Shown: positions 33,638-43,124, numbered from the stretch's first letter. The stretch is DNA of 64,000 bases from VXNE01 sp963664635 (GCA_963664635.1 OY761542.1:3782001-3846000); one strand, 5' to 3'. Notes: generated by a model from the letters alone, not told the origin. Made by a program: numbers and translations.

Positions 33638-34690
33638 TCACCCCTTCAGCGACTCGTGCACGGCCCGGGCAAGGCTGACGGTGCGGGGATCGTCGTCCCC
33701 GACCATCTGCATCTTGTTCATGACGTAGCCGAAACCAAGCTCGGCCCGCGGGTCGGCGTAGCCGATCGAGCCGCCGGCCCCACCGTGTCCGAAGACGCCG
33801 TCCTGGACCATGTTCGAGCGTTCCAGGTACAGGTAGAAGCCGGGCCCGAAGCGGCTGCGAATGCCCATCACCTCGTCGCGGCCGTCGGACAGCGCGGTGG
33901 ACGCACGCCTGACGGTCTCGTCGGTGAACAGCCGCACGCCATCGACTCCGGCACCGATCAATCCGGCGTACATGCGGGCCAGCGAGCGCGCATCGGTGAT
34001 GCCGTTCGCCGCGGGAAGCTCTGCCGCGCGGAACGCGCGAGAGTTCAGTTCGAGCGGCGTCGTGGTCTGCTCCCTGGTCAGGTAAGACTCCGCGTCCGTG
34101 GCCGCCTCGAGCATCTCGGCCGCCCGCTCCCCCTTCGGCTCGATCTCGGGGTCTTCCAGGTCAATCTCGATCATCGGGCTCACGCGGCGCTCCTCGCTCG
34201 CCGGCAGGCCGATCCAGAAATCGAGGCCGAGCGGGCCGGCGACCTCGTCGGCGAAGAATGTCCCGAGGCTCTTGCCGCTGATCCTGCGGACGACCTCACC
34301 CACGAGCCAACCGTAGGTCATGGCGTGGTAGCCGTGCGTGGTCCCCGGCTCCCACACCGGGCGCTGCCCCGCGAGCGCCTGAACGGGCGGCTCCCACGCG
34401 AGGAAGTCCTCGATCGCCAGCGGCTGGTCGAGCTCGCCGCGCTGGACCAGGAGGTTGGCGCAGATCGCGGTCGCGCCCTTGGTGCTCGAGGCCACCACCA
34501 TGATGCTGTCTTCGGCCCACGGCCGACCGCTCTCGGGGTCCGCGACGCCGCCCCAGAGGTCAACCACCTTTTCGCCGCGGTGATACGCACTGCAGGCGGC
34601 GCCGACTTCTCCGTTGTGCTCGAAATTGGCCGCAAAGGCCTCCTTGACGCGCTCGAAACCGGGCGCCACCTCACCGTACACGTCACCCAT
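33638..34690 (-). CDS. beta-lactamase-fold serine hydrolase, internally shortened
   Basis: A 350-residue class C-type serine hydrolase/esterase. The nucleophile motif is ASSTKGAT (SxxK) at residue ~70 and the Tyr motif is in GYHAMTYGWLVGEV; FGHGGAGGSIGYADP near the end is the KTG-like third motif. Start ATG 34690 (MGDVYGEVAPGF) follows GAGGAG. Compared with its paralogue at 37.6 kb it lacks about 36 residues between GELD and the FLAWEPP segment, including the RWLLSHEVGLP stretch that family members conserve. There is no signal peptide, so it would be cytosolic, unlike the paralogue. It may be inactive or altered in specificity. Confidence 0.85.
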   Translation of the reverse strand: MGDVYGEVAPGFERVKEAFAANFEHNGEVGAACSAYHRGEKVVDLWGGVADPESGRPWAEDSIMVVASSTKGATAICANLLVQRGELDQPLAIEDFLAWEPPVQALAGQRPVWEPGTTHGYHAMTYGWLVGEVVRRISGKSLGTFFADEVAGPLGLDFWIGLPASEERRVSPMIEIDLEDPEIEPKGERAAEMLEAATDAESYLTREQTTTPLELNSRAFRAAELPAANGITDARSLARMYAGLIGAGVDGVRLFTDETVRRASTALSDGRDEVMGIRSRFGPGFYLYLERSNMVQDGVFGHGGAGGSIGYADPRAELGFGYVMNKMQMVGDDDPRTVSLARAVHESLKG

Positions 34691-34843
34691 ATGCACTTTC
34701 TCCTCAAGGTTCCCCGGAATGGCCCGGTGCGCGCCGGGCGGTCGGGCCGCGGCGCCGAGTTCAGCGGCGCAGACTAGCACCGGCCTCGCACAGCTATCAT
34801 GATGCGAGGGAATCGTGTCGCCAACATTCATTTTGGGGTGTGC

Positions 34844-35767
34844 ATGAAGAATTTCTTCCACGGGTTCTTGGCGGGCCTGGCGGCGATGTGCCTGGTTTCG
34901 GCTTCGTTCAGTTGGGCCGGTGCGCCGGAGTCCCTGCCCGGGGCAGCGACGATGCCTGCCGCGCCGGCTGCCAACGGCCAAACCGCGCGCCCGCTGTCGG
35001 CCTTCTTCGGGTTGGACAACCGCCTGCCGGGCATCAATCGCATCTGCCAGGGCGCGGCCGGCCAGGACGGCATGCCGGTCGTGCTGTCTCACACCGTAGA
35101 CCCGGCAACCCTGCAGCCTGGGGACTTCCGGATCGTCACGCAGTCCGGGGCCGAACGCCGCCCCGTCTGCTCGAACCTCGCGCCGGCAAACGATGTCGGC
35201 GAACTCAGGACCGTGCTCCTCATCGGCGAGTTCGGCGACGCGTCCGACGATCCACCGGTGCGGGTGCTCGTGGTCGACGACCTGTTCTCGGATGGGGCGA
35301 CGGGGGCTCCGGTGAACTTTCGCGGCACGCAGACGCACGTCACACCGCTCGATGCCGGGCCCTCTCTCGTGCTGGCGGAGGTCGTGCCCGAGGACGGCTG
35401 GTCGAGGGCGGCATCCGACCGGGGATCCGGCTGTCCGGAAGGCGTCCTGCAGGTGGTCCGGGCGACCTGGTCCGGTGGCGTGCGACGGCCGACGGGCGCC
35501 GAGCCCGGCGACGCCGAGCGCGCACTCTATCGCGTGACGGTGCAACGTCCGGACGGCTCGACCGACGAGATCTCGCCGGCTGCGCTCGCGGACCTGGGGG
35601 ACCGGGACAACAACCACCTTCTTTGCCTCGATACGTCCGCCCCAGCGGTCTCGGTCAGGTTCCCGGCCGGTCACCTGGTCGACCCCAACCGAGACCTGAA
35701 TCCCGACACGCACATTGCCGTCGACAGCGCTTCTCCCGCGGCGCCCCCTCATGAAACAGTCCGTTAG
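34844..35767 (+). CDS. exported protein of unknown function
   Basis: A 307-residue protein with a signal peptide (MKNFFHGFLAGLAAMCLVSA, then SFSWAGA; cleavage near residue 26). I prefer ATG 34844 over 34799 because the signal begins there. The mature part is predicted beta-rich and acidic, with HTVDPATLQPGDFRIVTQSGA resembling an Ig-like or bacterial surface domain, VRVLVVDDLFSDGATGAPVNFRG, and a closing FPAGHLVDPNRDLNPDTHI. Two Cys pairs are plausible. I do not recognise the family. It is divergent from the shortened hydrolase and lies 48 bp before the acyl-CoA synthetase. Confidence 0.72.
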   Translation: MKNFFHGFLAGLAAMCLVSASFSWAGAPESLPGAATMPAAPAANGQTARPLSAFFGLDNRLPGINRICQGAAGQDGMPVVLSHTVDPATLQPGDFRIVTQSGAERRPVCSNLAPANDVGELRTVLLIGEFGDASDDPPVRVLVVDDLFSDGATGAPVNFRGTQTHVTPLDAGPSLVLAEVVPEDGWSRAASDRGSGCPEGVLQVVRATWSGGVRRPTGAEPGDAERALYRVTVQRPDGSTDEISPAALADLGDRDNNHLLCLDTSAPAVSVRFPAGHLVDPNRDLNPDTHIAVDSASPAAPPHETVR

Positions 35768-35815
35768 CTCGTGGCAGTCACGCGCCAATGACCGTGGCGC
35801 CGATCCGGAGTAACC

Positions 35816-37411
35816 ATGGCCTTCAATTTTCCGGAACTCATGCCGCAAATGCTGGCCAAACGCGCCGCACAGCAGGGCAGCGGCATCGCGTTGCGGCATG
35901 TGGACGGATCGACCCTGCGGTGGGACGAAGCGTATTCCGACGCGCTGCGCTGGGCCGATGCGCTGGAACGCCTGGGCGTCCGGCGCGGCAACCCGGTGGT
36001 CACGGTGTTCTCCAATTCGTTCGATGCTTACCGGTCGTGGCTCGGCTGCGCCTGGTTGGGGGCGATCGAGGCCCCCGTCAACACGAACTACAAGGGTGAG
36101 TGGCTACGCCACGTCGTCAACAACACCGGGGCGGAAGTCGTGCTGACGGAAGCGCGCTTCAGCCAACCGCTGTTCGATATCGCGCATCAGCTCACCCACC
36201 TGAAGCACTGCGTGGTGTTCGGCAGCGTCGACTCCGCAACGCGGTCGTTGCCGTTCAACGTGCTGTCCGAAGCAGACTTTCTCCAGGGGGTGACGGCCCG
36301 CGAGCGGGCCGAGCCGGCGCCCTGGGACACCTCTTCGCTCATCTACACGTCGGGTACCACCGGTCGCTCGAAGGCCGTGATGGTGCCCTGGCTGCAGCTC
36401 AAGTCCTCCCTGGAGAGCGGGATGATTCCACGCGACCGGCTGCGGGACATCAGTCTCTATTCGCCCTACCCCGTGTTTCACATTACCGGAAAGGCCGGGT
36501 TCTACTACGCGACCGTGTTCGGCAACCCCAGTGTCATTCGCGAAGCTTTCTCGCCAAGCGACTTTTGGGCGGACATCAGGCGACACGAGCCAAACGGCCT
36601 GGTCCTGCTCGGGCCCCTGGCTCAGATGATCCTGGATCAGCCGCCACGGGCGGACGATGCCGGCAACTCGATTCGAACCGTCGTGATGGCGCCCGTCATT
36701 GCGGACGTGGACGCGTTCCGCGCCAGGTTCGATGTCGAGGTCTTCACCACCTACAACATGACCGAGATCAACTGCCCGATCATTCGTGAAGACGGACCTT
36801 GTACCGGCGCCAACTACAGGAGCTGCGGGAAACCACGCGAGGGCGTAGAGGTGCGGATCGTCGATGCGCACGACTTGCAGGTACCGGCAAACACGCCGGG
36901 GGAGATGATCGTTCGCGGCGAACCCTGGGAGCTGAATGCCGGCTACTGGAACATGCCCGACAAGACCAGCGAAGCCTGGCGCAACGGCTGGTTCCACACC
37001 GGTGACGCGTTCACCCGCGACGAAGACGGCAACTACTATTTCGTCGACCGGGCCAAGGACTACATTCGAAGGCGCGGCGAGAACATCTCCAGCTTCGAGG
37101 TCGAGTCCATCGTCAACGAATACCCGGCGATCACCGAATCCGGTGCTGCCGCGGTCCCGTCGGAGCAGGGCGAGGACGAGGTCAAGATTGCGGTCGTGCT
37201 GCAGCCCGGCGCGCAATTCGACCCGGTGGAACTCATCGAGTTCCTGGTGCCCCGGATGCCGCGTTTCGCCATTCCGCGCTATGTCGAAATCTGGGACGCG
37301 TTGCCCAAGACGGAAGCGACGGCGCGCATACAGAAAGGGAAGATCCGGGAAGCCGGTGTGTCCGCGCACACCTGGGATCGCGTCGAGGCAGGCGTCAGGC
37401 TACCTCGCTGA
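35816..37411 (+). CDS. acyl-CoA synthetase/ligase (ANL superfamily)
   Basis: A 531-residue AMP-forming ligase that activates a carboxylic acid with ATP and then CoA. Motifs in order: LIYTSGTTGRSKAVM (P-loop, ~residue 180), VFTTYNMTEINCP (adenine site), NGWFHTGDAFTRDEDGNYYFVDRAKDYIRRRGENIS (hinge and Asp), and the catalytic Lys in ARIQKGKIRE near residue 515. The acid it uses cannot be read from sequence. It starts ATG 35816 behind GGAGTAACC. Neighbouring hydrolase, dioxygenase and CoA-transferase genes suggest breakdown of an organic acid or ester. Confidence 0.92.
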   Translation: MAFNFPELMPQMLAKRAAQQGSGIALRHVDGSTLRWDEAYSDALRWADALERLGVRRGNPVVTVFSNSFDAYRSWLGCAWLGAIEAPVNTNYKGEWLRHVVNNTGAEVVLTEARFSQPLFDIAHQLTHLKHCVVFGSVDSATRSLPFNVLSEADFLQGVTARERAEPAPWDTSSLIYTSGTTGRSKAVMVPWLQLKSSLESGMIPRDRLRDISLYSPYPVFHITGKAGFYYATVFGNPSVIREAFSPSDFWADIRRHEPNGLVLLGPLAQMILDQPPRADDAGNSIRTVVMAPVIADVDAFRARFDVEVFTTYNMTEINCPIIREDGPCTGANYRSCGKPREGVEVRIVDAHDLQVPANTPGEMIVRGEPWELNAGYWNMPDKTSEAWRNGWFHTGDAFTRDEDGNYYFVDRAKDYIRRRGENISSFEVESIVNEYPAITESGAAAVPSEQGEDEVKIAVVLQPGAQFDPVELIEFLVPRMPRFAIPRYVEIWDALPKTEATARIQKGKIREAGVSAHTWDRVEAGVRLPR

Positions 37412-37554
37412 AGGCGCGTCACCGCCACGAGGTCCCGCAACCGCCAGCCCCGCCGCTGTTGATGGGTTGGCTCCAATCACTCTACGATAGTCGGCGACTC
37501 CGTTATCGTATGCTGCACTCACGGCGCCCTCGTGGGTAAGAAAAGGTGATCTCC

Positions 37555-38829
37555 ATGGCAGGAACGCGTTTGAAGAGTCTCAGCCGGCGTGACTTTGGCC
37601 GGCTCTCGATGATCGCGCTCGGCGGCGCGCTTGCCGGAACTGCGCGGGCAGCGCCCGGCGAGGCGTCGCAGGCGACTCGGATAGGCGGGACGGTGGCTCC
37701 CGGCTTCGAGCCGGTCAGGGACGCCTTTGCCGCCAACTTCGAGCAGCATGGCGATGTCGGCGCCGCGTTTTGCCTGTATCACCGGGGCGAGAAAGTGGTC
37801 GACCTCTGGGGCGGGGTGGCCGACGTGGAGACCGGTCGGCCGTGGACCGAGGACAGCATCGTGCTGGTGTTCTCAAGCACGAAAGGGGCGACCGCGGTCT
37901 GCGCCCACCTCCTGGCGCAGCGGGGCGAACTCGACCTCGACGCGCCGGTGGCCGAGTACTGGCCCGAGTTCGCCGCCGCCGGCAAGCAGGACATCCCGGT
38001 GCGCTGGCTGCTGTCCCACGAGGTCGGGCTGCCGGTCTTCGACAACCCCATGTCGGCGGAGGAGTGGCTGGCATGGGACCCGCCCGTCAAGGCGCTCGCG
38101 GCCCAGCGCCCGGTGTGGGAGCCGGGGATCGCGCACGGCTACCACGCCGGGACCTATGGTTGGCTCGTCGGCGAGGTGGTCCGAAGAATCAGCGGCAAGA
38201 GCGTGGGGACGTTCTTCGCCGACGAGGTCGCCGGCCCCCTCGGCCTCGACTTCTGGATCGGCCTTCCCGAGAGCGAGGAGAGCCGGGTGGTCCCGATGAT
38301 CGGGATCGACCTGCAGGACGGCGCCGTCGACGAGCAGGCGCTGACCGAGCGGAGGCGCACGCTCCTCGAAACGGCCAGGGACCCGGATTCCCTGCTCAAC
38401 CGGCCATCGACCACGACGGCGCCGGACATGAACAGCCGGGCGTTCCACGCCGCCGAGATCCCCGCGGGGAACGGCATCACCGACGCGCGCTCGCTGGCGC
38501 GCATGTACGCCTCTCTCATCGGCGACGGCGTCGACGGCGTGCGGCTGCTCAACGACGAGACCGTTGCGCGCGCGACCGCGGAGCAGGCGAGCGGGCGCGA
38601 CGCAGTGATGGGGATCGCGACCCGCTTCGGGTTGGGGTTTTCGCTCGACAGGACTTACGGCGGAGAGGGCGCGTTCGGGCACGGGGGCGCCGGCGGGTCG
38701 CTCGGTGTCGCCGACCCGCAAGCCGAGATCGCTTTCGGCTACGTGATGAACAAGATGCAGTTGGTGGCCAACGACGACCCCCGCACGCTCGGCCTGATCG
38801 CGGCGGCGCACGAGTCGCTGCGCGGCTGA
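37555..38829 (+). CDS. Tat-exported beta-lactamase-fold serine hydrolase
   Basis: A 424-residue hydrolase with a twin-arginine signal (SLSRRDFGRLSMIALGGALAG, cleavage near ARA|APGE). The SxxK motif is FSSTKGATAV, followed by VRWLLSHEVGLPVF, the Tyr motif HGYHAGTYGWLVGEV and FGHGGAGGSLGVAD. ATG 37555 has AAGGTGA upstream; a GTG at 37546 is less likely. It is the complete paralogue of the shortened hydrolase at 33.6 kb. A periplasmic role in ester or lactone hydrolysis is likely. The methyltransferase starts 15 bp downstream. Confidence 0.92.
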   Translation: MAGTRLKSLSRRDFGRLSMIALGGALAGTARAAPGEASQATRIGGTVAPGFEPVRDAFAANFEQHGDVGAAFCLYHRGEKVVDLWGGVADVETGRPWTEDSIVLVFSSTKGATAVCAHLLAQRGELDLDAPVAEYWPEFAAAGKQDIPVRWLLSHEVGLPVFDNPMSAEEWLAWDPPVKALAAQRPVWEPGIAHGYHAGTYGWLVGEVVRRISGKSVGTFFADEVAGPLGLDFWIGLPESEESRVVPMIGIDLQDGAVDEQALTERRRTLLETARDPDSLLNRPSTTTAPDMNSRAFHAAEIPAGNGITDARSLARMYASLIGDGVDGVRLLNDETVARATAEQASGRDAVMGIATRFGLGFSLDRTYGGEGAFGHGGAGGSLGVADPQAEIAFGYVMNKMQLVANDDPRTLGLIAAAHESLRG

Positions 38830-38844
38830 CCGGGCCCCGAGGCG

Positions 38845-39642
38845 ATGCCGGACACGCCTGCCCCAGACCCCGCCGAGCCCCAGGACGGGACGGAGCGCGC
38901 GACCGCGCTGTTCTACGCACTGTTCGAGGGGCTGCCCCGGCAGGGACCCGGGACGGCAGCGAGTACGCGTCAGGCCCTCGCGCTCGTTCCGGACGTCGGC
39001 CCGCGGACCCGCGTCCTCGACATCGGCTGCGGCACGGGCGCCCAAACCCTGGAGCTGGCCCGGGCCACGCCGTCACGCATCGTCGCCATCGACAACCACC
39101 CCCCGTTCATCGAGGCACTGAACCGGAAGGCGCGTGACATCGGCGTGGCGGATCGCGTGTCGGCCAGGGTGGCGGACATGCGCCGACTCGACTTCGACGA
39201 CGGCGCCTTCGACCTGATCTGGTGCGAAGGCGCCATCTACAACGTGGGGGTCGAAGCGGGCCTGCGCGACTGGCGCCGCCTGCTGCGGCGCAACGGGCAC
39301 GTCGCGCTGACGGAGGTTTGCTGGCGGCACCCCGAGCGCCCCGCCGCATGCGCGGACTTCTGGGAGCGGGAGTACCCGGCCATTCGCGACACCGCCGCCC
39401 TGCTCGAAGCCATCGACGCATGCGGCTACGAGACCGTCGGGCACTTTCCGCTGCCCGCGGCCGCCTGGTGGGAGGACTACTACCGGCCGCTGCAGGACAG
39501 CCTGACCAGCTTGCGCAGGCGTCACCCCGCCGTGCCGGAGGCACGGGCCCTGGCCGACGCCCTCCAGACCGAGATAGACGTCTGGCAGGCTCACGGCCGG
39601 TTCTACGGCTACGAGTTCGTCGTGCTCCAAGCTCCTGGCTGA
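38845..39642 (+). CDS. class I SAM-dependent methyltransferase
   Basis: A 265-residue Rossmann-fold methyltransferase. Motif I is RVLDIGCGTGAQTLEL (~residue 53), the acidic loop IVAIDNHPPFIEALNRKA follows, then VADMRRLDFDDGAFDLIWCEGAIYNVG and LRRNGHVALTEVCW. The C-terminal part (WWEDYYRPLQDSLTSLRRRH) is a family-variable substrate lid. The substrate is unknown. It starts 15 bp after the hydrolase and its 3' end is overlapped on the other strand by the open frame of the transporter. Confidence 0.87.
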   Translation: MPDTPAPDPAEPQDGTERATALFYALFEGLPRQGPGTAASTRQALALVPDVGPRTRVLDIGCGTGAQTLELARATPSRIVAIDNHPPFIEALNRKARDIGVADRVSARVADMRRLDFDDGAFDLIWCEGAIYNVGVEAGLRDWRRLLRRNGHVALTEVCWRHPERPAACADFWEREYPAIRDTAALLEAIDACGYETVGHFPLPAAAWWEDYYRPLQDSLTSLRRRHPAVPEARALADALQTEIDVWQAHGRFYGYEFVVLQAPG

Positions 39643-41137
39643 GCCGGTCGCGGCGCCGCCGGGACGCCCGCCAGGAGCATCCACACCCGTCGGCGCCTGA
39701 CGACCCGCCGGCCGCTGCCGCGCGGCGCACCCTGAGTTCCTCCATCATCCCGCCGTGCCGCCGCTCGTTCAGGTTGTACATGGCCATGAACGCCATGCCC
39801 GCGGCGACGATGATCCAGTACAGCGGGCCGGTCATGAAGAACAGGCCGTTCAGCATGTCCGGCGTGAGCATGTCCCGCGTGGCGTTCTCGGGAAAACCGA
39901 TGATCTCAAGGCCGATGCCGCCCACCAGGCCTCCGAGTCCGCCCGTCGCTTTCAACGCGAAAGTGCGAATGGAGAAGACCATGCCTTCGGCGCGCCGGCC
40001 CGTCCGGTACTCGTGCTCGTCGGCCACGTCGGCCAGTTGCGAGTCGAAGACGATGCTGGACACCGGCAGGATGAGGAACCCGGCAAACAGGCTGCCGAAC
40101 AGTCCGGGCAGCATCCAGACGGAGTCGTTCTCCGGGAAGAGCCCGATCATCTTCAGCGCGTGCGGGAGCCCCACCAGCGCGGCGCCGATGAGGGAGGCGC
40201 CGATGACGGTGCGTTTCTTGTCGAGTCGCCGCGTCAGCCAGACCGCCAGCGGCAGCGCCGCCAGCATGCCCGGGATCATGACGAAACGCTGGATCGACAT
40301 CTCCTCGGTCGAGAGCTCGAAGCCCCAGATGAACGTGTAGGTGCCCACCACGCCGAGGATGCCGAAGGACACCAGCATGACGAGCCACGCCAGGAAGATG
40401 GAGAGATAGGACCGGGTCGTCAGCAGCGCGACGAGGTCCGCGAGATTGTCGCGCAGGCCGACGCGCTGACGCCTGACGTCGTGCAGGCGCGGAATCTGGC
40501 CGCGCGTGCCGACCACGCAGACCAGGAGCATCACGCAAACGAAGGCCGATCCCGCGAGCGCCATCACGGGATAGCCGTCCGGGTTGAGCAACCCGTTCTC
40601 GTACCCGTCGGTGGTGGGGAAGATAACGACGAAGACGACGACCGCAAGCAGCAGGCCCCCGATCATGCCGACCACCGAGTTCAGGCCGAGGATGGAAGTG
40701 CGGTCGTGATAGTCGTCCGTCAACTCCGCGCCGAGGGCATCATGGGGCACGGCGAAAAACGTCTTGCCGACCCGGAGCAGCACCATCGTGCCGAGGAACC
40801 ACCAGAAGTAGAACGTGCCGGACATCCCGCCCGGCGGGGCGTACAACAGGTAGAACCCCAGCCCCAGCGGCAGCAGGGAGGCCACCATGAACGGGTGGCG
40901 GCGGCCCCAGCGCGAGCGGAAGTTGTCGGACAGCGAGCCGACCAGCGGGTCCGTGACCGCGTCGACGACGCTCGCCACCAGGAAGACGATGCCGCACAGG
41001 TAGGCGCTCACCCCGAGCACCTGGTTGTAGAACACCATCGTCGCGACGCTCGCCGCACCGATGGCGGCTTCCTCGAAGGCCCCGGTCGAGAAGGCGATCC
41101 TGGTCCGTGCCGTGACCTTCCCGCGGCGCCCGGTCAC
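39107..41137 (-). CDS. MFS_2 (GPH-type) sugar or solute symporter, 3' end uncertain
   Basis: An inner-membrane transporter of the glycoside-pentoside-hexuronide:cation symporter group. The signature VVDAVTDPLVGSLSDNFRSRWGRRHPFM and about twelve hydrophobic helices fill residues 1-~466. The GTG start at 41137 lies one base after the dioxygenase stop, so the two are one operon. A normal family member would end around position 39730, after NERRHGGMMEELRVRR. The open frame instead continues 210 residues, antisense to the methyltransferase, to a stop at 39107; that tail has no family character. A lost stop or a frameshift near 39.7 kb is likely. Confidence 0.82.
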   Translation of the reverse strand: MTGRRGKVTARTRIAFSTGAFEEAAIGAASVATMVFYNQVLGVSAYLCGIVFLVASVVDAVTDPLVGSLSDNFRSRWGRRHPFMVASLLPLGLGFYLLYAPPGGMSGTFYFWWFLGTMVLLRVGKTFFAVPHDALGAELTDDYHDRTSILGLNSVVGMIGGLLLAVVVFVVIFPTTDGYENGLLNPDGYPVMALAGSAFVCVMLLVCVVGTRGQIPRLHDVRRQRVGLRDNLADLVALLTTRSYLSIFLAWLVMLVSFGILGVVGTYTFIWGFELSTEEMSIQRFVMIPGMLAALPLAVWLTRRLDKKRTVIGASLIGAALVGLPHALKMIGLFPENDSVWMLPGLFGSLFAGFLILPVSSIVFDSQLADVADEHEYRTGRRAEGMVFSIRTFALKATGGLGGLVGGIGLEIIGFPENATRDMLTPDMLNGLFFMTGPLYWIIVAAGMAFMAMYNLNERRHGGMMEELRVRRAAAAGGSSGADGCGCSWRASRRRRDRLSQELGARRTRSRRTGREPARRLSRSGGRRPGPVPPARRGDACASWSGCPAAAGSSPPTRRPRAAESARRSRSRMRRWLRAGRRCREWPGTPAPRSPRMRRGARGAASKPPSARRARCAAAGGASRAGPLRPPRCRWRLRTRSGRRRRRRSRVGACPPPWPTRDPPRRCHAPSGSVPR

Positions 41138-41138
41138 G

Positions 41139-42026
41139 CTACTGCTTCGACATGAGCGAACAGTTGACGATCTTCTGCATGTCGACCCCGCCGTTGACCG
41201 CCGTGGAAGTGCCGAAGAAGGCATGCGCGCCCACCAGGTTCAGCAGGGCCTGCGAGGCGGACGCCACGTACGCTTCGTCCTGCAGCAGGTGGGAATAGTC
41301 CTCGATCGGCTGGGTATAGAGCCGCTGGAAAGTGGCGTGCAGCACCGTGCGCGTGCCGGGGATCGTACGCCGTCCATTGCCGTGCCAGACGGATCCGTCC
41401 CACGCGACGGCGGAACCGGGCGCGCACTCGACCGGAACGGTCACCGGATTCTCCATCTCGTCGCGGCGCGGGTGCCGGCGCAGCTTCTGTGAACCCGGGA
41501 CGATACGTGTCGCGCCCCCGGCCTCGGTCATGCCTTCGCAGGGAATGCAGAAGGTCAGGAACAGGTTGTGCTCGGGAAACGGCGCCGGGATCCAGTTCTG
41601 GTCGGCGTGCATGAACAGCGCGGGGTCGCCCTGGCGCTTGATGGAACCCTTGATCTGGCCGGCGCGGAAACCCATCCCGACACTGGCTTCGGCGACCGCG
41701 AGGATCTTCGGCGCCGTCACGACCTGGTCCACGACGGGATGACGCCCGAGCAGCATCGCGGCGGCGACGCCCCTGGACGCACCCTCGGACTGGTCCGCAA
41801 ACGCGTGAATGACCTCGCGCAATTCCTCCAGCAGCGACGGCGGCGCAATGTCCGGGACCACGGTGTAGCCGCGGTCGCGCAGGTCGTCGACGCAGCCCCA
41901 CAGGTCGAGTTCGTCGATGCGGGGCCTGAGCGACTCCGACACCTCGTAGGGCGGCAGGGTGGCCATGAAATGGTCGGGTTCGGTCTGCGCACCGGGAGCG
42001 GACGTCGAAGTTTCCGGTTCGGCCAC
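41139..42026 (-). CDS. phytanoyl-CoA dioxygenase (PhyH) family protein
   Basis: A 295-residue Fe(II)/2-oxoglutarate oxygenase. The HxD of the facial triad is FMHADQNWIP near residue 140; the distal His is in AWDGSVWHGNGRRTIPGTRTVLH with the 2-oxoglutarate-binding Arg. RDRGYTVVPDIAPPSLLEELREVI is the common N-terminal helix. GTG start at 42026; the alternative is further inside. Followed by the transporter with a one-base gap. Substrate unknown; the transporter next door may import it. Confidence 0.88.
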   Translation of the reverse strand: MAEPETSTSAPGAQTEPDHFMATLPPYEVSESLRPRIDELDLWGCVDDLRDRGYTVVPDIAPPSLLEELREVIHAFADQSEGASRGVAAAMLLGRHPVVDQVVTAPKILAVAEASVGMGFRAGQIKGSIKRQGDPALFMHADQNWIPAPFPEHNLFLTFCIPCEGMTEAGGATRIVPGSQKLRRHPRRDEMENPVTVPVECAPGSAVAWDGSVWHGNGRRTIPGTRTVLHATFQRLYTQPIEDYSHLLQDEAYVASASQALLNLVGAHAFFGTSTAVNGGVDMQKIVNCSLMSKQ

Positions 42027-42185
42027 GATGCGGATCCTCTTGCGATGCAGTAGGACGGGCCCAACGCCGCGGGATCACGCGGCTCGCACCACCTGGGCGG
42101 CCAATCTATCATGGTCCGCCCGAACGGCCGCGACGCCGCAATCGCCGGGCGCGGGCGGGGTTGGCCACTGCAGGAGGCTGGCGAC

Positions 42186-43088
42186 ATGTCGGCACAGGCG
42201 CTCCAGACACCGGACCAGCAGGCACTGGCACGCACGCTGGCCGCCATCGACCGCCTGGGGTTGAACGACCACCTGGTCGAGCTGGACACGCAGGGGTACA
42301 CCATCGTCCGCGGGGTGCTGTCCGAGGACCAGGTCGAGCGTGCGAAGCGGGCCATCCTGAGGCGGGTCGAAGCGCGCTTCGGCAAACCCGTCGATCCCGA
42401 CACCGCGACCAGCGAGGACTTTCAGAGCCCCATGGGCACGAGCCTCGACCATGTCGGCTACGTGCTGTACGACGACGAGGTGTTCGAGGAGACCCTGATG
42501 GCCGAGAGGCCGCTGGCCCTGGTCAACTACCTCGTCGGCGAGAGCTGCCTCCTCTCCAGCATGAGTTGCTTTTTCAAGGGCCAGGGCCCGACGGGCGTAC
42601 TGCCGTTGCATGCCGATACCCTGGGACCCCAGCCGTTTCCCATGTACGCCCAGACAGCCAACTTCAGCTACGCGCTCACTGCGTACGGCACCCAGGCGGA
42701 AGGCGCGCTTGCCATCGTGCCCGGCAGTCACCGGCGTGCGCGCCAGCCGGCGTTCGCGGAGATGGCGGTGAGCGGGGACCAGGCCAATCCCGAGGCCATG
42801 CCCCTCGCCATGGCGCCGGGGGACTGCGCGGTGTGGCACGGCCATACCTGGCACGGGTCGTACGAACGGAAGATCCCGGGGATCCGGATGAACCTGGCCC
42901 ACTACTTCGCGCGGCATCACGTCACGGTGCAGGAGCGCCACCGGGGCGAAGTGCCGCCGGAGGTGCTGGAGCGTCACGCCGACGACGGGCGGTTCCAGCG
43001 CCTGCTGGGCCTCAACCACCCCTACGGCTGGGGCAGCGAAGGACCCGACATCACGAAAATGCAGATCCCGACGGGCTGGTACGACTGA
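42186..43088 (+). CDS. phytanoyl-CoA dioxygenase (PhyH) family protein
   Basis: A 300-residue relative of the divergent gene at 41.1 kb, but not a close copy. The start ATG 42186 (MSAQALQTPDQQALART) sits behind GGAGG. The triad is PLHADTLGPQ and the distal His in VWHGHTWHGSYERKIPGIRMNL, with the Arg for 2-oxoglutarate. TQGYTIVRGVLSEDQVERAKRAI is the usual N-terminus. The two genes are divergent, sharing a 160-bp control region. Confidence 0.88.
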   Translation: MSAQALQTPDQQALARTLAAIDRLGLNDHLVELDTQGYTIVRGVLSEDQVERAKRAILRRVEARFGKPVDPDTATSEDFQSPMGTSLDHVGYVLYDDEVFEETLMAERPLALVNYLVGESCLLSSMSCFFKGQGPTGVLPLHADTLGPQPFPMYAQTANFSYALTAYGTQAEGALAIVPGSHRRARQPAFAEMAVSGDQANPEAMPLAMAPGDCAVWHGHTWHGSYERKIPGIRMNLAHYFARHHVTVQERHRGEVPPEVLERHADDGRFQRLLGLNHPYGWGSEGPDITKMQIPTGWYD

Positions 43089-43089
43089 C

Positions 43090-43123
43090 CGGGCGCACGC
43101 GCCGGGACGGAACCGGCCCGTCC
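43090..43123. terminator. two tandem GC hairpins between convergent genes
   Basis: A hairpin with arms CCGGGCGC and GCGCCGGG (43089-43106) is followed by one with GGACGG and CCGTCC arms (43105-43110, 43118-43123). They fill the 36-bp gap between the PhyH stop and the convergent esterase stop. There is no U-tract, so a bidirectional end signal is plausible but not certain. Confidence 0.35.
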
Positions 43124-43124
43124 G

